Positions 12,733-20,822 of a stretch of 49,653 nucleotides of DNA are shown in pieces. The position numbers were made by a program, and so were the translations under genes. The DNA is from an uncultured Clostridia bacterium (GTDB taxonomy: Bacteria > Bacillota > Clostridia > Oscillospirales > Acutalibacteraceae): contig CAMAZY010000020.1 of assembly GCA_945863885.1 (NCBI GenBank), forward strand, positions 1 to 49,653, given 5' to 3'. Each line of letters begins with the position of its first letter. Positions within the stretch are counted from its first letter, which is position 1. A model generated the notes under the pieces. The model saw only the letters and a program-made list of their open reading frames with translations. It was not told the origin of the DNA and made no database searches.

Positions 12733-13467
12733 TTATACGTTTCTGCCAATTCCGGTTCTTGAAGAAGCGGAAAAACGAGGAGAAGAGGCAGGTCCCTTCG
12801 ACTTTGCCACAACGATAACCAGCGCCGTTGCAACACAGAGAAAGAAGAAAATCCAACCGAAAAAGCCAAGCTTAAAGGGGCTGTAATCCAAATAGCCGGT
12901 AACATCATCAAGTTTTACAAAAAATACGATCGTTCCGATCAGATAGATAACAAACGAGTAAATAACCGACGCACCTGCAACGATAAACTGCGTCATATCA
13001 ACACCTTTTTTCTTAACAAAGGCGTTATAGCCAATAAACGCAATCGAAGCAATCATGAGAACAGGCGCAACATACAAAAGGAACTTCAAAAAGCCAATTC
13101 CGCCGCTTTTACCCCATTCTTCTTCACCGAATCTGATGGCGGCCCAGATCGTATATTTTGACAGAATATAATCCTCGCCTCTTGTATTGAGCTTGAAATT
13201 TCCTGCGCAGTAAAGAATCGTGTTCAGAAGCAACATACCCATGCTGATCAGAGACCAGACGGTTCCCGGCGTAAACGTCAGTGTAAATCCGTTCTGCAGC
13301 GGATGAAATCCGTTCTTTACCGGAGGTTGGGCTCCCGTGCCGCCCGAAAATCCCTGTGTAGAAAATCCCGACGATGCGCCGCCCGCATCCACCTGTTGTG
13401 CTCCGCAAATCGGGCAGAATTTCTGTCCGTCTGCAATTTCCTTTCCGCAACTACTGCAAAAAGCCAT
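12733..13467 (-). CDS. Zinc-ribbon membrane protein, paralog B
   Basis: A 244-aa paralog of the gene at 11759-12505, with the same architecture. The zinc ribbon CSSCGKEIADGQKFCPICG is at residues 4-22, then a Gly/Ser/Phe-rich linker to about 60, four hydrophobic segments, and a short Ser/Arg tail after VVAKSKGPASS. Overall similarity to paralog A is moderate (roughly half the residues by eye) but very high in the last two membrane segments. The linkers differ completely. Each copy has its own full promoter and terminator, so they are tandem monocistronic duplicates, not an operon. Function is unknown. A membrane stress or signalling role is only a guess. Confidence 0.85.
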   Translation of the reverse strand: MAFCSSCGKEIADGQKFCPICGAQQVDAGGASSGFSTQGFSGGTGAQPPVKNGFHPLQNGFTLTFTPGTVWSLISMGMLLLNTILYCAGNFKLNTRGEDYILSKYTIWAAIRFGEEEWGKSGGIGFLKFLLYVAPVLMIASIAFIGYNAFVKKKGVDMTQFIVAGASVIYSFVIYLIGTIVFFVKLDDVTGYLDYSPFKLGFFGWIFFFLCVATALVIVVAKSKGPASSPRFSASSRTGIGRNV

Positions 13468-13581
13468 TTTTTACCCTCCTGTCAGGCGTCAGCACGACCC
13501 GACAACCCAAATTAAATTTCCCAGTAATCTTTACCGTTTTTTATTATCTTTAATTATATGAACTCATACTTATTTTGTCAA
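13468..13581 (-). promoter_or_regulatory. Promoter and structured leader of zinc-ribbon gene B
   Basis: TTGACA (13581-13576), 17-bp spacer, TATAAT (13558-13553), then a leader of about 80 nt with the same hairpins as gene A. The 7-bp stem TGTCGGG/CCTGACA sits directly before the AGGAGG of the gene. Confidence 0.8.
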
Positions 13582-13600
13582 GAGAAAATCTTCCTGATTG

Positions 13601-14617
13601 TCACTTTTTCTTTGTATTCGAAAATGCACTTATCAATGTCTCATATTCCGCTTCGGTTATCGCAAGAACACTTCCGTGTCTCGGGTTTTCACCGAGGCAA
13701 TAGTCGCTTCGCTTCACCTTGACAAAATTCTCAAAATCGGTCGTCTGCTGCATAAAGAAGCGGTTTTTGCCGTACTCGTCCATAATCATGACCCAGGTGT
13801 CCGTGCCGGTGATATTGTACATCGTACTGCCCTCAACGCCCGACGGAGCCAACGATACAACCACCGATTCCTCACTGTACGGGCCGTTCGGCTTGTCGGC
13901 GGTGACGTAGGCGATCGTCTGATCCTCATCGTGCTTGAAGTACATATAATACTTGCCGTTCTTTTCGTTATACACGATGTCTCCGTCAATGGCCTGGATT
14001 CCCTCTCGTCTGTAAAGGAGTACAGGCTTCGTCATCGTCTTGAAGTCGTTTGTATAAGCGTAGTACATGGCGGCAACGTCGTCCTCCTCGGTCGAGTTTG
14101 CCCAATAGACCATGTACTGTCCTTTTTCGCTGTCGTAGATCGCCTGCGGCGCCCACGCACGGTTGGTGTTCCTGAATTCGCCGCCGAAGTCACGGATATC
14201 GAGTATTGTTTCGTCCGTCCACGTCACGAGGTCTTCCGACCTCCACGTCACAAGCGCATGATTGCTTGTCCAGCCCTCCTCACTTTTCATGTCCGTACCA
14301 ATGATATAGAAACAGCCGTCCTCGCCTCGGAGTATGTACGGGTCACGCACGCACTGCTTGCCTTTTGTCTGTATGATAACCGGCTCACTGCCGTTAAGTT
14401 CCGTAAAGTTGTAGCCATCCTGACTTACCGCAAAATGGATTCGCTCCTTTTCCGGCTCGTTTCCGACGAAATGCACGAACAGATAGGCGCCGTCCCGGCT
14501 TTGGGCGGGCTTTGCGAAGTGTATTACCCCTGTCATATATAAAACTCCCACGGTGATAACCGCCGCCGTCGCAAGCAATCCGGCACAAACGGCAATTATC
14601 TTTTTTCCTTTTGTCAT
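13601..14617 (-). CDS. Membrane-anchored GH43-like glycosidase
   Basis: A 338-aa protein with an N-terminal membrane anchor or uncleaved signal (residues 6-30) and a five-bladed beta-propeller of the glycoside hydrolase family 43 type. Candidate catalytic residues fit the GH43 pattern: base D92 in RDPYI, pKa modulator D211 or D213 in AIDGDIVY, and acid E262 in GVEGSTMY. Blade repeats such as VTWRSEDLVTWTD and ENFVKVKRSDY are typical. GH43 enzymes act mainly on arabinose- or xylose-containing glycans, but the substrate cannot be read from the sequence. The start has GGGAG 8 nt upstream. It lies 23 nt behind rpoD with no terminator between, so it is probably co-transcribed with dnaG-rpoD, an unusual neighbour. 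No terminator is evident before the promoter of the zinc-ribbon gene downstream. Confidence 0.82.
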   Translation of the reverse strand: MTKGKKIIAVCAGLLATAAVITVGVLYMTGVIHFAKPAQSRDGAYLFVHFVGNEPEKERIHFAVSQDGYNFTELNGSEPVIIQTKGKQCVRDPYILRGEDGCFYIIGTDMKSEEGWTSNHALVTWRSEDLVTWTDETILDIRDFGGEFRNTNRAWAPQAIYDSEKGQYMVYWANSTEEDDVAAMYYAYTNDFKTMTKPVLLYRREGIQAIDGDIVYNEKNGKYYMYFKHDEDQTIAYVTADKPNGPYSEESVVVSLAPSGVEGSTMYNITGTDTWVMIMDEYGKNRFFMQQTTDFENFVKVKRSDYCLGENPRHGSVLAITEAEYETLISAFSNTKKK

Positions 14618-14640
14618 GTGTTTTTCTCCCGTCAGAAGAA

Positions 14641-15732
14641 TTATAAATCCTTAAGATGCTTGCTTCTTGACGGGTGGCGAAGCTTCCGAAGAGCTTTCGC
14701 TTCGATCTGACGGATTCTTTCTCTTGTGACACCGAAAGCGTTTCCGACTTCTTCAAGTGTCTGCTGTGTGCCGTCCTTGAGACCGAAACGAAGCCGTAAA
14801 ACCTCCGCCTCTCTCGGCGTGAGTGTTTCCAGAACGTCGTTGACCTTTGATTTTAAGAAGGTCATCGCCGCCGCATCGGCCGGGGAGAGGGCGTCGTCGT
14901 CGGGAATAAAGTCGCCTAAGTGACTGTCCTCCTCCTCACCGATCGGGGTTTCGAGAGAAACCGGCTCCTGAGAAATACGAAGAATGTCCCGTACCTTGTC
15001 AACGGACATACCGAGCTCTTTTGCAATATCCTCGGGCGTCGGGTCCTTGCCGTCACGGTGAAGCAGCATATTGCTGGTCTTTTTGACCTTGTTGATGGTT
15101 TCTACCATATGAACGGGAATTCTTATCGTTCTGCCCTGGTCGGCAATCGCTCTTGTAATCGCCTGACGAATCCACCATGTCGCATAGGTCGAGAATTTGA
15201 AGCCCTTTGTATAGTCGAACTTGTCAACCGCCTTGATAAGACCTAAATTACCCTCCTGAATCAGGTCAAGGAACATCATACCTCTGCCGACGTAGCGTTT
15301 GGCGATGCTGACAACAAGTCTTAAGTTAGCCTTTGTCAGCCTGTCCTTGGCTTCCTGGTCACCGTCCTTAATCCGGATAGCAAGCTCGATTTCCTCTTCC
15401 GGAGACAGAAGCGGCACCCGGCCGATTTCTTTCAGATACACCTTGACGGGGTCGTCAATGGCAATATTTTTGCTGTCGGCAACCGGAGCGGCACTTTCGT
15501 AGTCCTTCGGGATATCAATATCCATCGTGATGTTGTCAAAAACGTCCGCATCGGTCGGCTCAACCACCTCAACGTTGTTCGCCTCAAGCTCGGTATAAAT
15601 CTTCTCGATATCTTCGACCTCAAGGTCGGCTTCAATCGTAAGAGCATCGATGTCGGTCAGGTCGATTTTACCGGCCGCCTTGCCCTTTTCGATCAGCGCT
15701 TTCATCATCAGTTTCTTTTCATTGTTTTCCAT
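14641..15732 (-). CDS. rpoD: Primary sigma factor (sigma A)
   Basis: Housekeeping sigma-70 factor of 363 aa, the length normal for Firmicutes, which lack the long E. coli insert. Region 1.1 is at about 1-80, region 1.2 begins at [11 protein letters not shown], region 2 contains [20 protein letters not shown] and the -10-recognising [18 protein letters not shown], and region 4 ends with [19 protein letters not shown], the -35-binding helix. It follows dnaG by 36 nt, the conserved dnaG-rpoD arrangement. The many TTGACA/TATAAT promoters seen in the window are consistent with this factor. Confidence 0.99.
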   Translation of the reverse strand: MENNEKKLMMKALIEKGKAAGKIDLTDIDALTIEADLEVEDIEKIYTELEANNVEVVEPTDADVFDNITMDIDIPKDYESAAPVADSKNIAIDDPVKVYLKEIGRVPLLSPEEEIELAIRIKDGDQEAKDRLTKANLRLVVSIAKRYVGRGMMFLDLIQEGNLGLIKAVDKFDYTKGFKFSTYATWWIRQAITRAIADQGRTIRIPVHMVETINKVKKTSNMLLHRDGKDPTPEDIAKELGMSVDKVRDILRISQEPVSLETPIGEEEDSHLGDFIPDDDALSPADAAAMTFLKSKVNDVLETLTPREAEVLRLRFGLKDGTQQTLEEVGNAFGVTRERIRQIEAKALRKLRHPSRSKHLKDL

Positions 15733-15768
15733 AAGTATTACCTTACCTTTCCGTGGATTCCTTTTATA

Positions 15769-17541
15769 TCAATTGTCTTTTTTCGGTTTGAATCTATCGA
15801 ACGCTTTCGAAAACTCTTCATCGTTCATCTGACTGGGCAAAACTTTTCCGTCTTTGTTTTTCTCCGCGAGGATAACATTTATACAATCGGAAAATTCTTT
15901 TTTTGTCGATGTAAGCCCGTCGGCACTTCGTACAAGAGAGACAAGCGCACTCATTTCGCTGTCTGAAAGCGTTTCGGCAAAGCAGCCGAGTTCCAGACTG
16001 TCTCCGTTTTTGATTTTTTCCGAAAGAACGGTGAAAAGCTTTTTGTATGTCTCATCCGAGAAATCGCCGATATCGATGTTCCCGTCAAGAAGCGGCAGAA
16101 AATCGGGGTTTCGGAAAAGCAAAGAAAGAATACGCTTTTCCGCTTTTAAAACCCGTATCGGTTTTCCGGTTCTGAGTGCTTCCCGGTTCGTTTCGGTCAG
16201 CGTCTTTTGCTCGATTGCGCTGAATTTCTGCTTTTGCCGGACATTCATTTTTCTGCGCCGCAGTTGTCCGATCCGGACGGTTACCGTCTGCTTTTCAACG
16301 GCAAGCTCTTCGGCTAATTTCGAAGCGTAGATGTCCTGCGCTATCGAGTCGCCCGTATCGGCAAGAATTTCGCACGCTTTTGTCAGATATTTCATCTTGC
16401 CGTCGGAAGAAGCAAGATCAAAATCCTTTTTCGCTTTCAAAAGCTCAAATTCAATATCGTTCGATGCGCCGTCAATCAGATTGCGGAACCGTTCGGGCCC
16501 GTATTTTTTGAGGATTTCGTCCGGGTCCTTGCCGCCGGAAAGCTGCAGTACCCGAAGCTTCATTCCGATGGAAGAAAAAATGCCGATAGCCCGCTGCGTG
16601 GCTTTCTGACCGGCTTCGTCGGCGTCGTAGGAAAGAATGATTTCATCGGTATAACGGGAAAGAAGATGCGCCATTTCGCTCGTCAATGCCGTCCCGAGAC
16701 AGGCTATCGCATTGTCAAAGCCCGCCTGATGAAGCGAGATAGCGTCCATATAGCCCTCAACTAAAATCAGCGACTTTTCTTTCGAATTTTTCGCAAAGTT
16801 CAGTCCGAAAACACCGAGGCTTTTTTTATAAACAAGGGTATCGGAGGTGTTGACGTATTTCGGCTTGCTGTCGTCAAGCACCCGTCCGCCGAACGCCACA
16901 ACGTTCCCTCGCGGGTCGATAATCGGCACGATGACACGGTTTCGGAAGTTGTCATAAAAATTCACCTTGCCGTTTTTTTCGCTTTTGTTGGCAAGATTGG
17001 CGTCGTACAGTTCCTCGTACGAATAGCCCTTTTCTTTCATATGAAAAAGAAGCTTGCGCCAGTCATTCGGCGCATACCCCATTCCGAAACGGACGAGGGT
17101 CTTTTTGCTGTACCCACGGCTTTTATAGTAATCAAGTCCCGCCTTCCCCTCGGGGGAAAAGAGGGTTTCGTGGAAAAACCGTGCCGCCTCCCGGTTGATT
17201 TCGTACATTCGCTTTCTCTTTTGCGCCATGCTCGAATCGTACCCGTCCTCGGGCATATTCATGCCGGCTCTTTCGCAAAGGAAACGAACCGCTTCAACAT
17301 AGTCGAGGTTTTCGATCCGCCTGATGAAGCTGATAACCTCACCGCCCGCCGCACAGCCGAAGCAGTAAAAGCTTTCGGTTTCGGGATAAACGGTGAACGA
17401 GGGCGTTTTTTCGTTATGGAACGGACACAGCCCGACGAGATTTTTTCCTCTGCGCCTGAGAGGAACATAAGACGAGATAATCTGTTCAATATCACATCTC
17501 ATCCGAAGTTCAGACAAAAATTCATCGCTGAACCGAGCCAT
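15769..17541 (-). CDS. dnaG: DNA primase
   Basis: Synthesises RNA primers for replication with the DnaB helicase. The protein is 590 aa. The N-terminal CHC2 zinc site is C39, H42, C60 and C63. The catalytic core and Toprim domain follow, with the acidic motif LVEGYMDAISLHQAG near residues 260-275 and the SYDADEAG motif near 310. The C-terminal part (from about 440) is the helicase-binding region. The ATG start has GGGGGTG upstream. It lies 38 nt after dgt and 36 nt before rpoD, in a run of minus-strand genes. Confidence 0.98.
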   Translation of the reverse strand: MARFSDEFLSELRMRCDIEQIISSYVPLRRRGKNLVGLCPFHNEKTPSFTVYPETESFYCFGCAAGGEVISFIRRIENLDYVEAVRFLCERAGMNMPEDGYDSSMAQKRKRMYEINREAARFFHETLFSPEGKAGLDYYKSRGYSKKTLVRFGMGYAPNDWRKLLFHMKEKGYSYEELYDANLANKSEKNGKVNFYDNFRNRVIVPIIDPRGNVVAFGGRVLDDSKPKYVNTSDTLVYKKSLGVFGLNFAKNSKEKSLILVEGYMDAISLHQAGFDNAIACLGTALTSEMAHLLSRYTDEIILSYDADEAGQKATQRAIGIFSSIGMKLRVLQLSGGKDPDEILKKYGPERFRNLIDGASNDIEFELLKAKKDFDLASSDGKMKYLTKACEILADTGDSIAQDIYASKLAEELAVEKQTVTVRIGQLRRRKMNVRQKQKFSAIEQKTLTETNREALRTGKPIRVLKAEKRILSLLFRNPDFLPLLDGNIDIGDFSDETYKKLFTVLSEKIKNGDSLELGCFAETLSDSEMSALVSLVRSADGLTSTKKEFSDCINVILAEKNKDGKVLPSQMNDEEFSKAFDRFKPKKDN

Positions 17542-17579
17542 AAAAACACCCCCATTTCAATTCGTAATGCGCATTGTCC

Positions 17580-18578
17580 TTACCCCTGCCAGGAGCCGGG
17601 GATAAAGTAATCCGAAAAGGTTTTGACCGCATAGCCGTCGGTCATGCCGGCGATATAATCGCACGCCGCCCGTTCGGCGCCCTCTTTCCAGGCGATTTTG
17701 ATATATTCGTTCGGAAGCTCCTCCGGGTGCTCGCTGAAAAAGCGGTAAAGGCTTTGAATCATGGAAATTGCTTTACTTTCCTCGCTTTTGCAGACCGGGT
17801 TTGTATACACCATATCGAACATAAACTGATGCAGGTCGTCAAACGCCGCCTGAACGTCCGGGTCAAGCACAATTTCATCTTTCGTGTTGTTGATCGCCGA
17901 AAGAACCAAGGTGTTGATTCTTTGGCTTTTCGTTTTTCCTAAAATATTCACGCAGTAGTCCGGCAGGCTTTTTTCGCTGATGACTCCGCCCCGGATTGCG
18001 TCGTCGATATCGTGATTGATATAGGCGATCCGGTCGGCAAGCTTGACGATTCTTCCCTCAAGCGTCTTCGCCGGCGTGCCTTTTGTATGGCAGAGAATTC
18101 CGTTTCTCACTTCATAAGTCAGATTCAGCCCGGCACCGTCATTTTCAATCAAGTCAACCACCCGAAGACTTTGCTCATAATGGCGGAACCCGCCGGGAAA
18201 CACCTCATTGAGTGCTCTTTCGCCTGCGTGACCGAACGGCGTATGCCCGAGGTCGTGTCCCAAGGCAATCGCTTCGGTAAGATTTTCGTTGAGCGAAAGC
18301 CCGACCGCAATCGTTCGTGCGATCTGCGACACTTCAAGCGTATGGGTCAGTCTTGTACGGTAATGGTCGCTGTCGGGCGACAGAAAAACCTGAGTCTTGT
18401 GCTTAAGCCGACGAAAAGCGTTACAGTGAATGATGCGGTCACGGTCCCGTTGGTAAGCTGTCCGGATTTCACACTCCGGCTCGGGCCGCTGACGTCCTTT
18501 TGTATTCATACAAAGCATTCCGTATCCGGAGACGTTTTTTCTTTCATTCTCGAGCGTTTTCTCTCTTACGGTACTCAT
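17580..18578 (-). CDS. dgt: dGTPase-like HD-domain triphosphohydrolase
   Basis: Hydrolyses deoxynucleoside triphosphates to the nucleoside and triphosphate; in this short bacterial class the real substrates may be several dNTPs. The protein is 332 aa. The HD metal site is visible as H79 in RLTHTLEVSQ and H108-D109 in ALGHDLGHTPFGH, with a later conserved aspartate in KLADRIAYINHDIDDA. The N-terminal segment RDRDRIIHCNAFRRLKHKTQ is typical of the family. The gene lies directly before dnaG, a common Clostridia order. It starts at an ATG with GGGTGATG upstream. Confidence 0.93.
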   Translation of the reverse strand: MSTVREKTLENERKNVSGYGMLCMNTKGRQRPEPECEIRTAYQRDRDRIIHCNAFRRLKHKTQVFLSPDSDHYRTRLTHTLEVSQIARTIAVGLSLNENLTEAIALGHDLGHTPFGHAGERALNEVFPGGFRHYEQSLRVVDLIENDGAGLNLTYEVRNGILCHTKGTPAKTLEGRIVKLADRIAYINHDIDDAIRGGVISEKSLPDYCVNILGKTKSQRINTLVLSAINNTKDEIVLDPDVQAAFDDLHQFMFDMVYTNPVCKSEESKAISMIQSLYRFFSEHPEELPNEYIKIAWKEGAERAACDYIAGMTDGYAVKTFSDYFIPGSWQG

Positions 18579-18646
18579 TTTTCATCACCCGCCTACTTAT
18601 ATATACACCGTTTTTCGGGTTTTCCCCCTTAAAGACAAGAAAAAAA

Positions 18647-19267
18647 TCAGATTTGGGAAAATTTTTCGTCAACAATCTCACTGCGGAACTTTCCGTTGCT
18701 TTTATCAATGATATCGAGACTGAGTTTTTCATAGGAAGCTTCGTGAATCCGGAACGTAACGGTGACGCTGTCGGCGTATTCGGTATCTTCGACAATACCG
18801 CCCGCCTGAGCGATCAAAGGGGTAAGCCTCCCGTAAAAATTGTAGTCGCAGGTGACCTTTGCAATTTTACAAAGCGCCATCGTGATAATCCCGCCGGCGT
18901 CAACGGCAATTTTCGCCGTATGAGAGTATGCCCGGACAAGGCCGCCGGCACCGAGCATAATTCCGCCGAAATATCTTGTCGCCACCACGCAGACATCCGT
19001 CAGTTCCTCTTTTAAAAGCACGTCGAGCACGGGAATTCCCGCTGTCCCCTGCGGTTCGCCGTCGTCGCTGTACCGCCGTGTCTGACCGTCCCGCAAGACA
19101 TAGGCATACACGTTATGGGTGGCGTCCCAATGCTTGGATTTGATTGCATTGATAAATCCGACCGCCTCGTCAGCGGTTTTAACCGGCTTGACATATCCGA
19201 TGAAGCGGGACTTTTTGACGACAAATTCGTCCGCTGCTTCGTTTAAAACGGTTTTATATTCACTCAT
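18647..19267 (-). CDS. yigZ: YigZ/IMPACT family protein
   Basis: A 206-aa protein of the conserved YigZ (UPF0029/IMPACT) family. The N-terminal IMPACT domain includes KKSRFIGYVKPV, HNVYAYVLRDGQTRRYSDDGEPQGT (as separate conserved pieces) and RYFGGIMLGAGGLVRAY. A C-terminal ferredoxin-like DUF1949 domain runs from about residue 135. IMPACT proteins in eukaryotes modulate Gcn2; the bacterial role is not established. The start has GGTGATTTT upstream. It lies between rpmE and dgt on the same strand, separated from rpmE by a terminator. Confidence 0.93.
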   Translation of the reverse strand: MSEYKTVLNEAADEFVVKKSRFIGYVKPVKTADEAVGFINAIKSKHWDATHNVYAYVLRDGQTRRYSDDGEPQGTAGIPVLDVLLKEELTDVCVVATRYFGGIMLGAGGLVRAYSHTAKIAVDAGGIITMALCKIAKVTCDYNFYGRLTPLIAQAGGIVEDTEYADSVTVTFRIHEASYEKLSLDIIDKSNGKFRSEIVDEKFSQI

Positions 19268-19290
19268 AAAATCACCATATAAAGAAAATA

Positions 19291-19315
19291 AGACGGTACA
19301 AGATATGTGCCGTCT
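19291..19315 (-). terminator. Terminator of rpmE
   Basis: AGACGG/CCGTCT stem with a loop of about 13 nt, followed on the minus strand by TATTTTCTTT. It lies 22 nt after the rpmE stop. Confidence 0.65.
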
Positions 19316-19337
19316 ATTTACTCAGTTATAACGCTGA

Positions 19338-19547
19338 TTATTTGGTCTTGTTGAGATTGAAACGCTTATTGAAGCGGTCAACACGTCCACCGGTATCAAC
19401 AAGCTTCTGCTTACCGGTGAAGTACGGATGGCAGTTGGAGCAAATATCAACACGCATATCCTTTTTGGTTGAACCGGTCTCAAAAACCGCACCGCAGGCA
19501 CATCTTACCGTAGTCTGCTCATAATTGGGATGGATAGAATCTTTCAT
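19338..19547 (-). CDS. rpmE: 50S ribosomal protein L31 (bL31), zinc type
   Basis: A 69-aa large-subunit protein. Cysteines C16, C18, C36 and C39 (CAC...CSNC) form the zinc site, so this is the C+ type rather than the zinc-independent paralog used under zinc limitation. [16 protein letters not shown] and [20 protein letters not shown] are family signatures. Start ATG at 19547 with GAGGTG upstream. It is transcribed from its own promoter at 19591-19619. Confidence 0.98.
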   Translation of the reverse strand: MKDSIHPNYEQTTVRCACGAVFETGSTKKDMRVDICSNCHPYFTGKQKLVDTGGRVDRFNKRFNLNKTK

Positions 19548-19590
19548 TATATTTCACCTCATTTCGAACATTACCCATTTAGCAATCGAC

Positions 19591-19619
19591 ATTGTATCAC
19601 ACATCTTTCAAAAAATCAA
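19591..19619 (-). promoter_or_regulatory. Promoter of rpmE
   Basis: TTGATT (19619-19614), 17-bp spacer, TACAAT (19596-19591) on the minus strand, with a start near 19584 and a short leader. Confidence 0.65.
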
Positions 19620-19646
19620 CCGTTTAGGAAAAAAATTATTATTTGT

Positions 19647-19806
19647 CAAGCTCTAAAAACGCAAGGCGTTTGGCATAGTGCACAAATGATATCGGATTTC
19701 AGGCAAAATAAAGCAGGAATACTCTTTGTATTTCAAGGTTTTTGGGCGACAAAAACGGCATTAGTTGGGCATTAAGACGAATGTCGGGATGTTTTTAGAG
19801 GTTGCC
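19647..19806. repeat. Inverted-repeat element, copy 1 (about 160 bp)
   Basis: The left end CAAGCTCTAAAAACGCAAGG and the right end GATGTTTTTAGAGGTTGCC are imperfect inverted repeats. The left 30 nt match the right half of copy 2 (40986-41053), and the reverse complement of the right end matches its left half. No transposase is inside, so it behaves like a MITE or a palindromic intergenic repeat. It fills most of the gap between rpmE and the propeller gene. Confidence 0.7.
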
Positions 19807-19870
19807 GTTTATTGAATTGTGTAAGACCGGGGTATGCGGTACTTATTTGAAAGCCGTAACCGCCTTTCGG

Positions 19871-20722
19871 TCATGCACCGACTTTGTATGTCCGCAAAGC
19901 CGAATTGAACGAGTTGATAACGTCAAGCACATCAAGAAGCAAACTTCCGTCGTCTGCCGTTCTGACGGTAATCCCCTCCGCCTCGACGCTGTTCGTTCCG
20001 CTCTTTCTTTCAAGAACGGTTTTGATTTCGCCGCTTTCGGGGTCAACCGAATAAACGTGCTTGACCTTCGTTTCGTCGTTGCAGGAGATGTAAAGCCGCC
20101 CGTCATAGAATTCTGCGCCCTGAACACGGTGCAGCGAATGTTCAATCGGTTTTTTCTCGATAAGTTCGAGTGTGTCGATATTGAGTGCATTGACAAACTC
20201 ACCGCCTCTTGAAACGCCGGTATAAAGAATCCGGTTTTCCTCGTCAACGGCACACCACGGAAGATTGCCGTTGGGCTGAACGCTTTCGTCAAGGATCTTG
20301 TATTCGCCCGTAAATTCGAGCGTCTCCGCCGAAAAGACAGCAATACACGGGTGCTTTCTCATGATGTCCTCGACCGCAACGTAGATTTTGCCTTCAAAGT
20401 AGGTGCAGCCGCCGAGGTGATTGAAGCTTTGCTTTTTCAGCTCTTTCGGCATGGCGTTCGTGTTTTGTAAAACGACCTCGCCGGTTTCGATATCGATTTT
20501 CTCAAGTCCGTTAAAGCCTATAGCAACAACCGCGCCGGTCGTGTAGTAATACTCACCGTCGTTGGTGATACCCTGCGTCGAGCAGCGGGCATCGGCGCCG
20601 GCAAAGTACTTTGCGCCAAGGTATTCGGCGTTTTCAAGTGTGTTTTCTCCGCCGTTGTCGATTGCCGCAATCAGCGACAGCGAAAGACACAGAAACAGCG
20701 ATACAATTCTTTTCATAAGCAT
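19871..20722 (-). CDS. Secreted beta-propeller-like protein
   Basis: A 283-aa protein with a signal peptide (hydrophobic residues 5-20, cleavage near AAIDNG) and several short repeats of the WD/YncE or quinoprotein-like type, such as LEKIDIETGEVV, IAVFSAETLEFTGEYKIL, VNALNIDTLELIEKK and VYSVDPESGEIKTVL. This pattern fits a six- or seven-bladed propeller. No catalytic residues can be assigned, and gluconolactonase-type metal ligands are not evident. An in-frame ATG two codons later is an alternative start; GGAG lies about 11 nt upstream of the first. It lies downstream of nadE on the same strand, and a weak hairpin at 20754-20767 separates them. Confidence 0.7.
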   Translation of the reverse strand: MLMKRIVSLFLCLSLSLIAAIDNGGENTLENAEYLGAKYFAGADARCSTQGITNDGEYYYTTGAVVAIGFNGLEKIDIETGEVVLQNTNAMPKELKKQSFNHLGGCTYFEGKIYVAVEDIMRKHPCIAVFSAETLEFTGEYKILDESVQPNGNLPWCAVDEENRILYTGVSRGGEFVNALNIDTLELIEKKPIEHSLHRVQGAEFYDGRLYISCNDETKVKHVYSVDPESGEIKTVLERKSGTNSVEAEGITVRTADDGSLLLDVLDVINSFNSALRTYKVGA

Positions 20723-20753
20723 GGGTATTCTCTCTCCTTTATATTTATATAAA

Positions 20754-20767
20754 CCCGCCTCTGCGGG
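20754..20767 (-). terminator. Possible terminator of nadE
   Basis: CCCGC/GCGGG stem, 4-nt loop, followed on the minus strand by TTTATAT. Just upstream (20799-20830) ATTACGCATT-type tandem repeats lie between the nadE stop and this hairpin. Confidence 0.45.
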
Positions 20768-20822
20768 AAACAGCTGACCGTTTGCACTATGTCAGCCGCA
20801 ATTACGCATTACGCATTCCGAA

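Noticed and set aside
13598-14542. A 314-codon plus-strand frame
   Set aside because: It mirrors the GH43-like gene on the minus strand, which has a signal anchor, catalytic motifs and a ribosome binding site.
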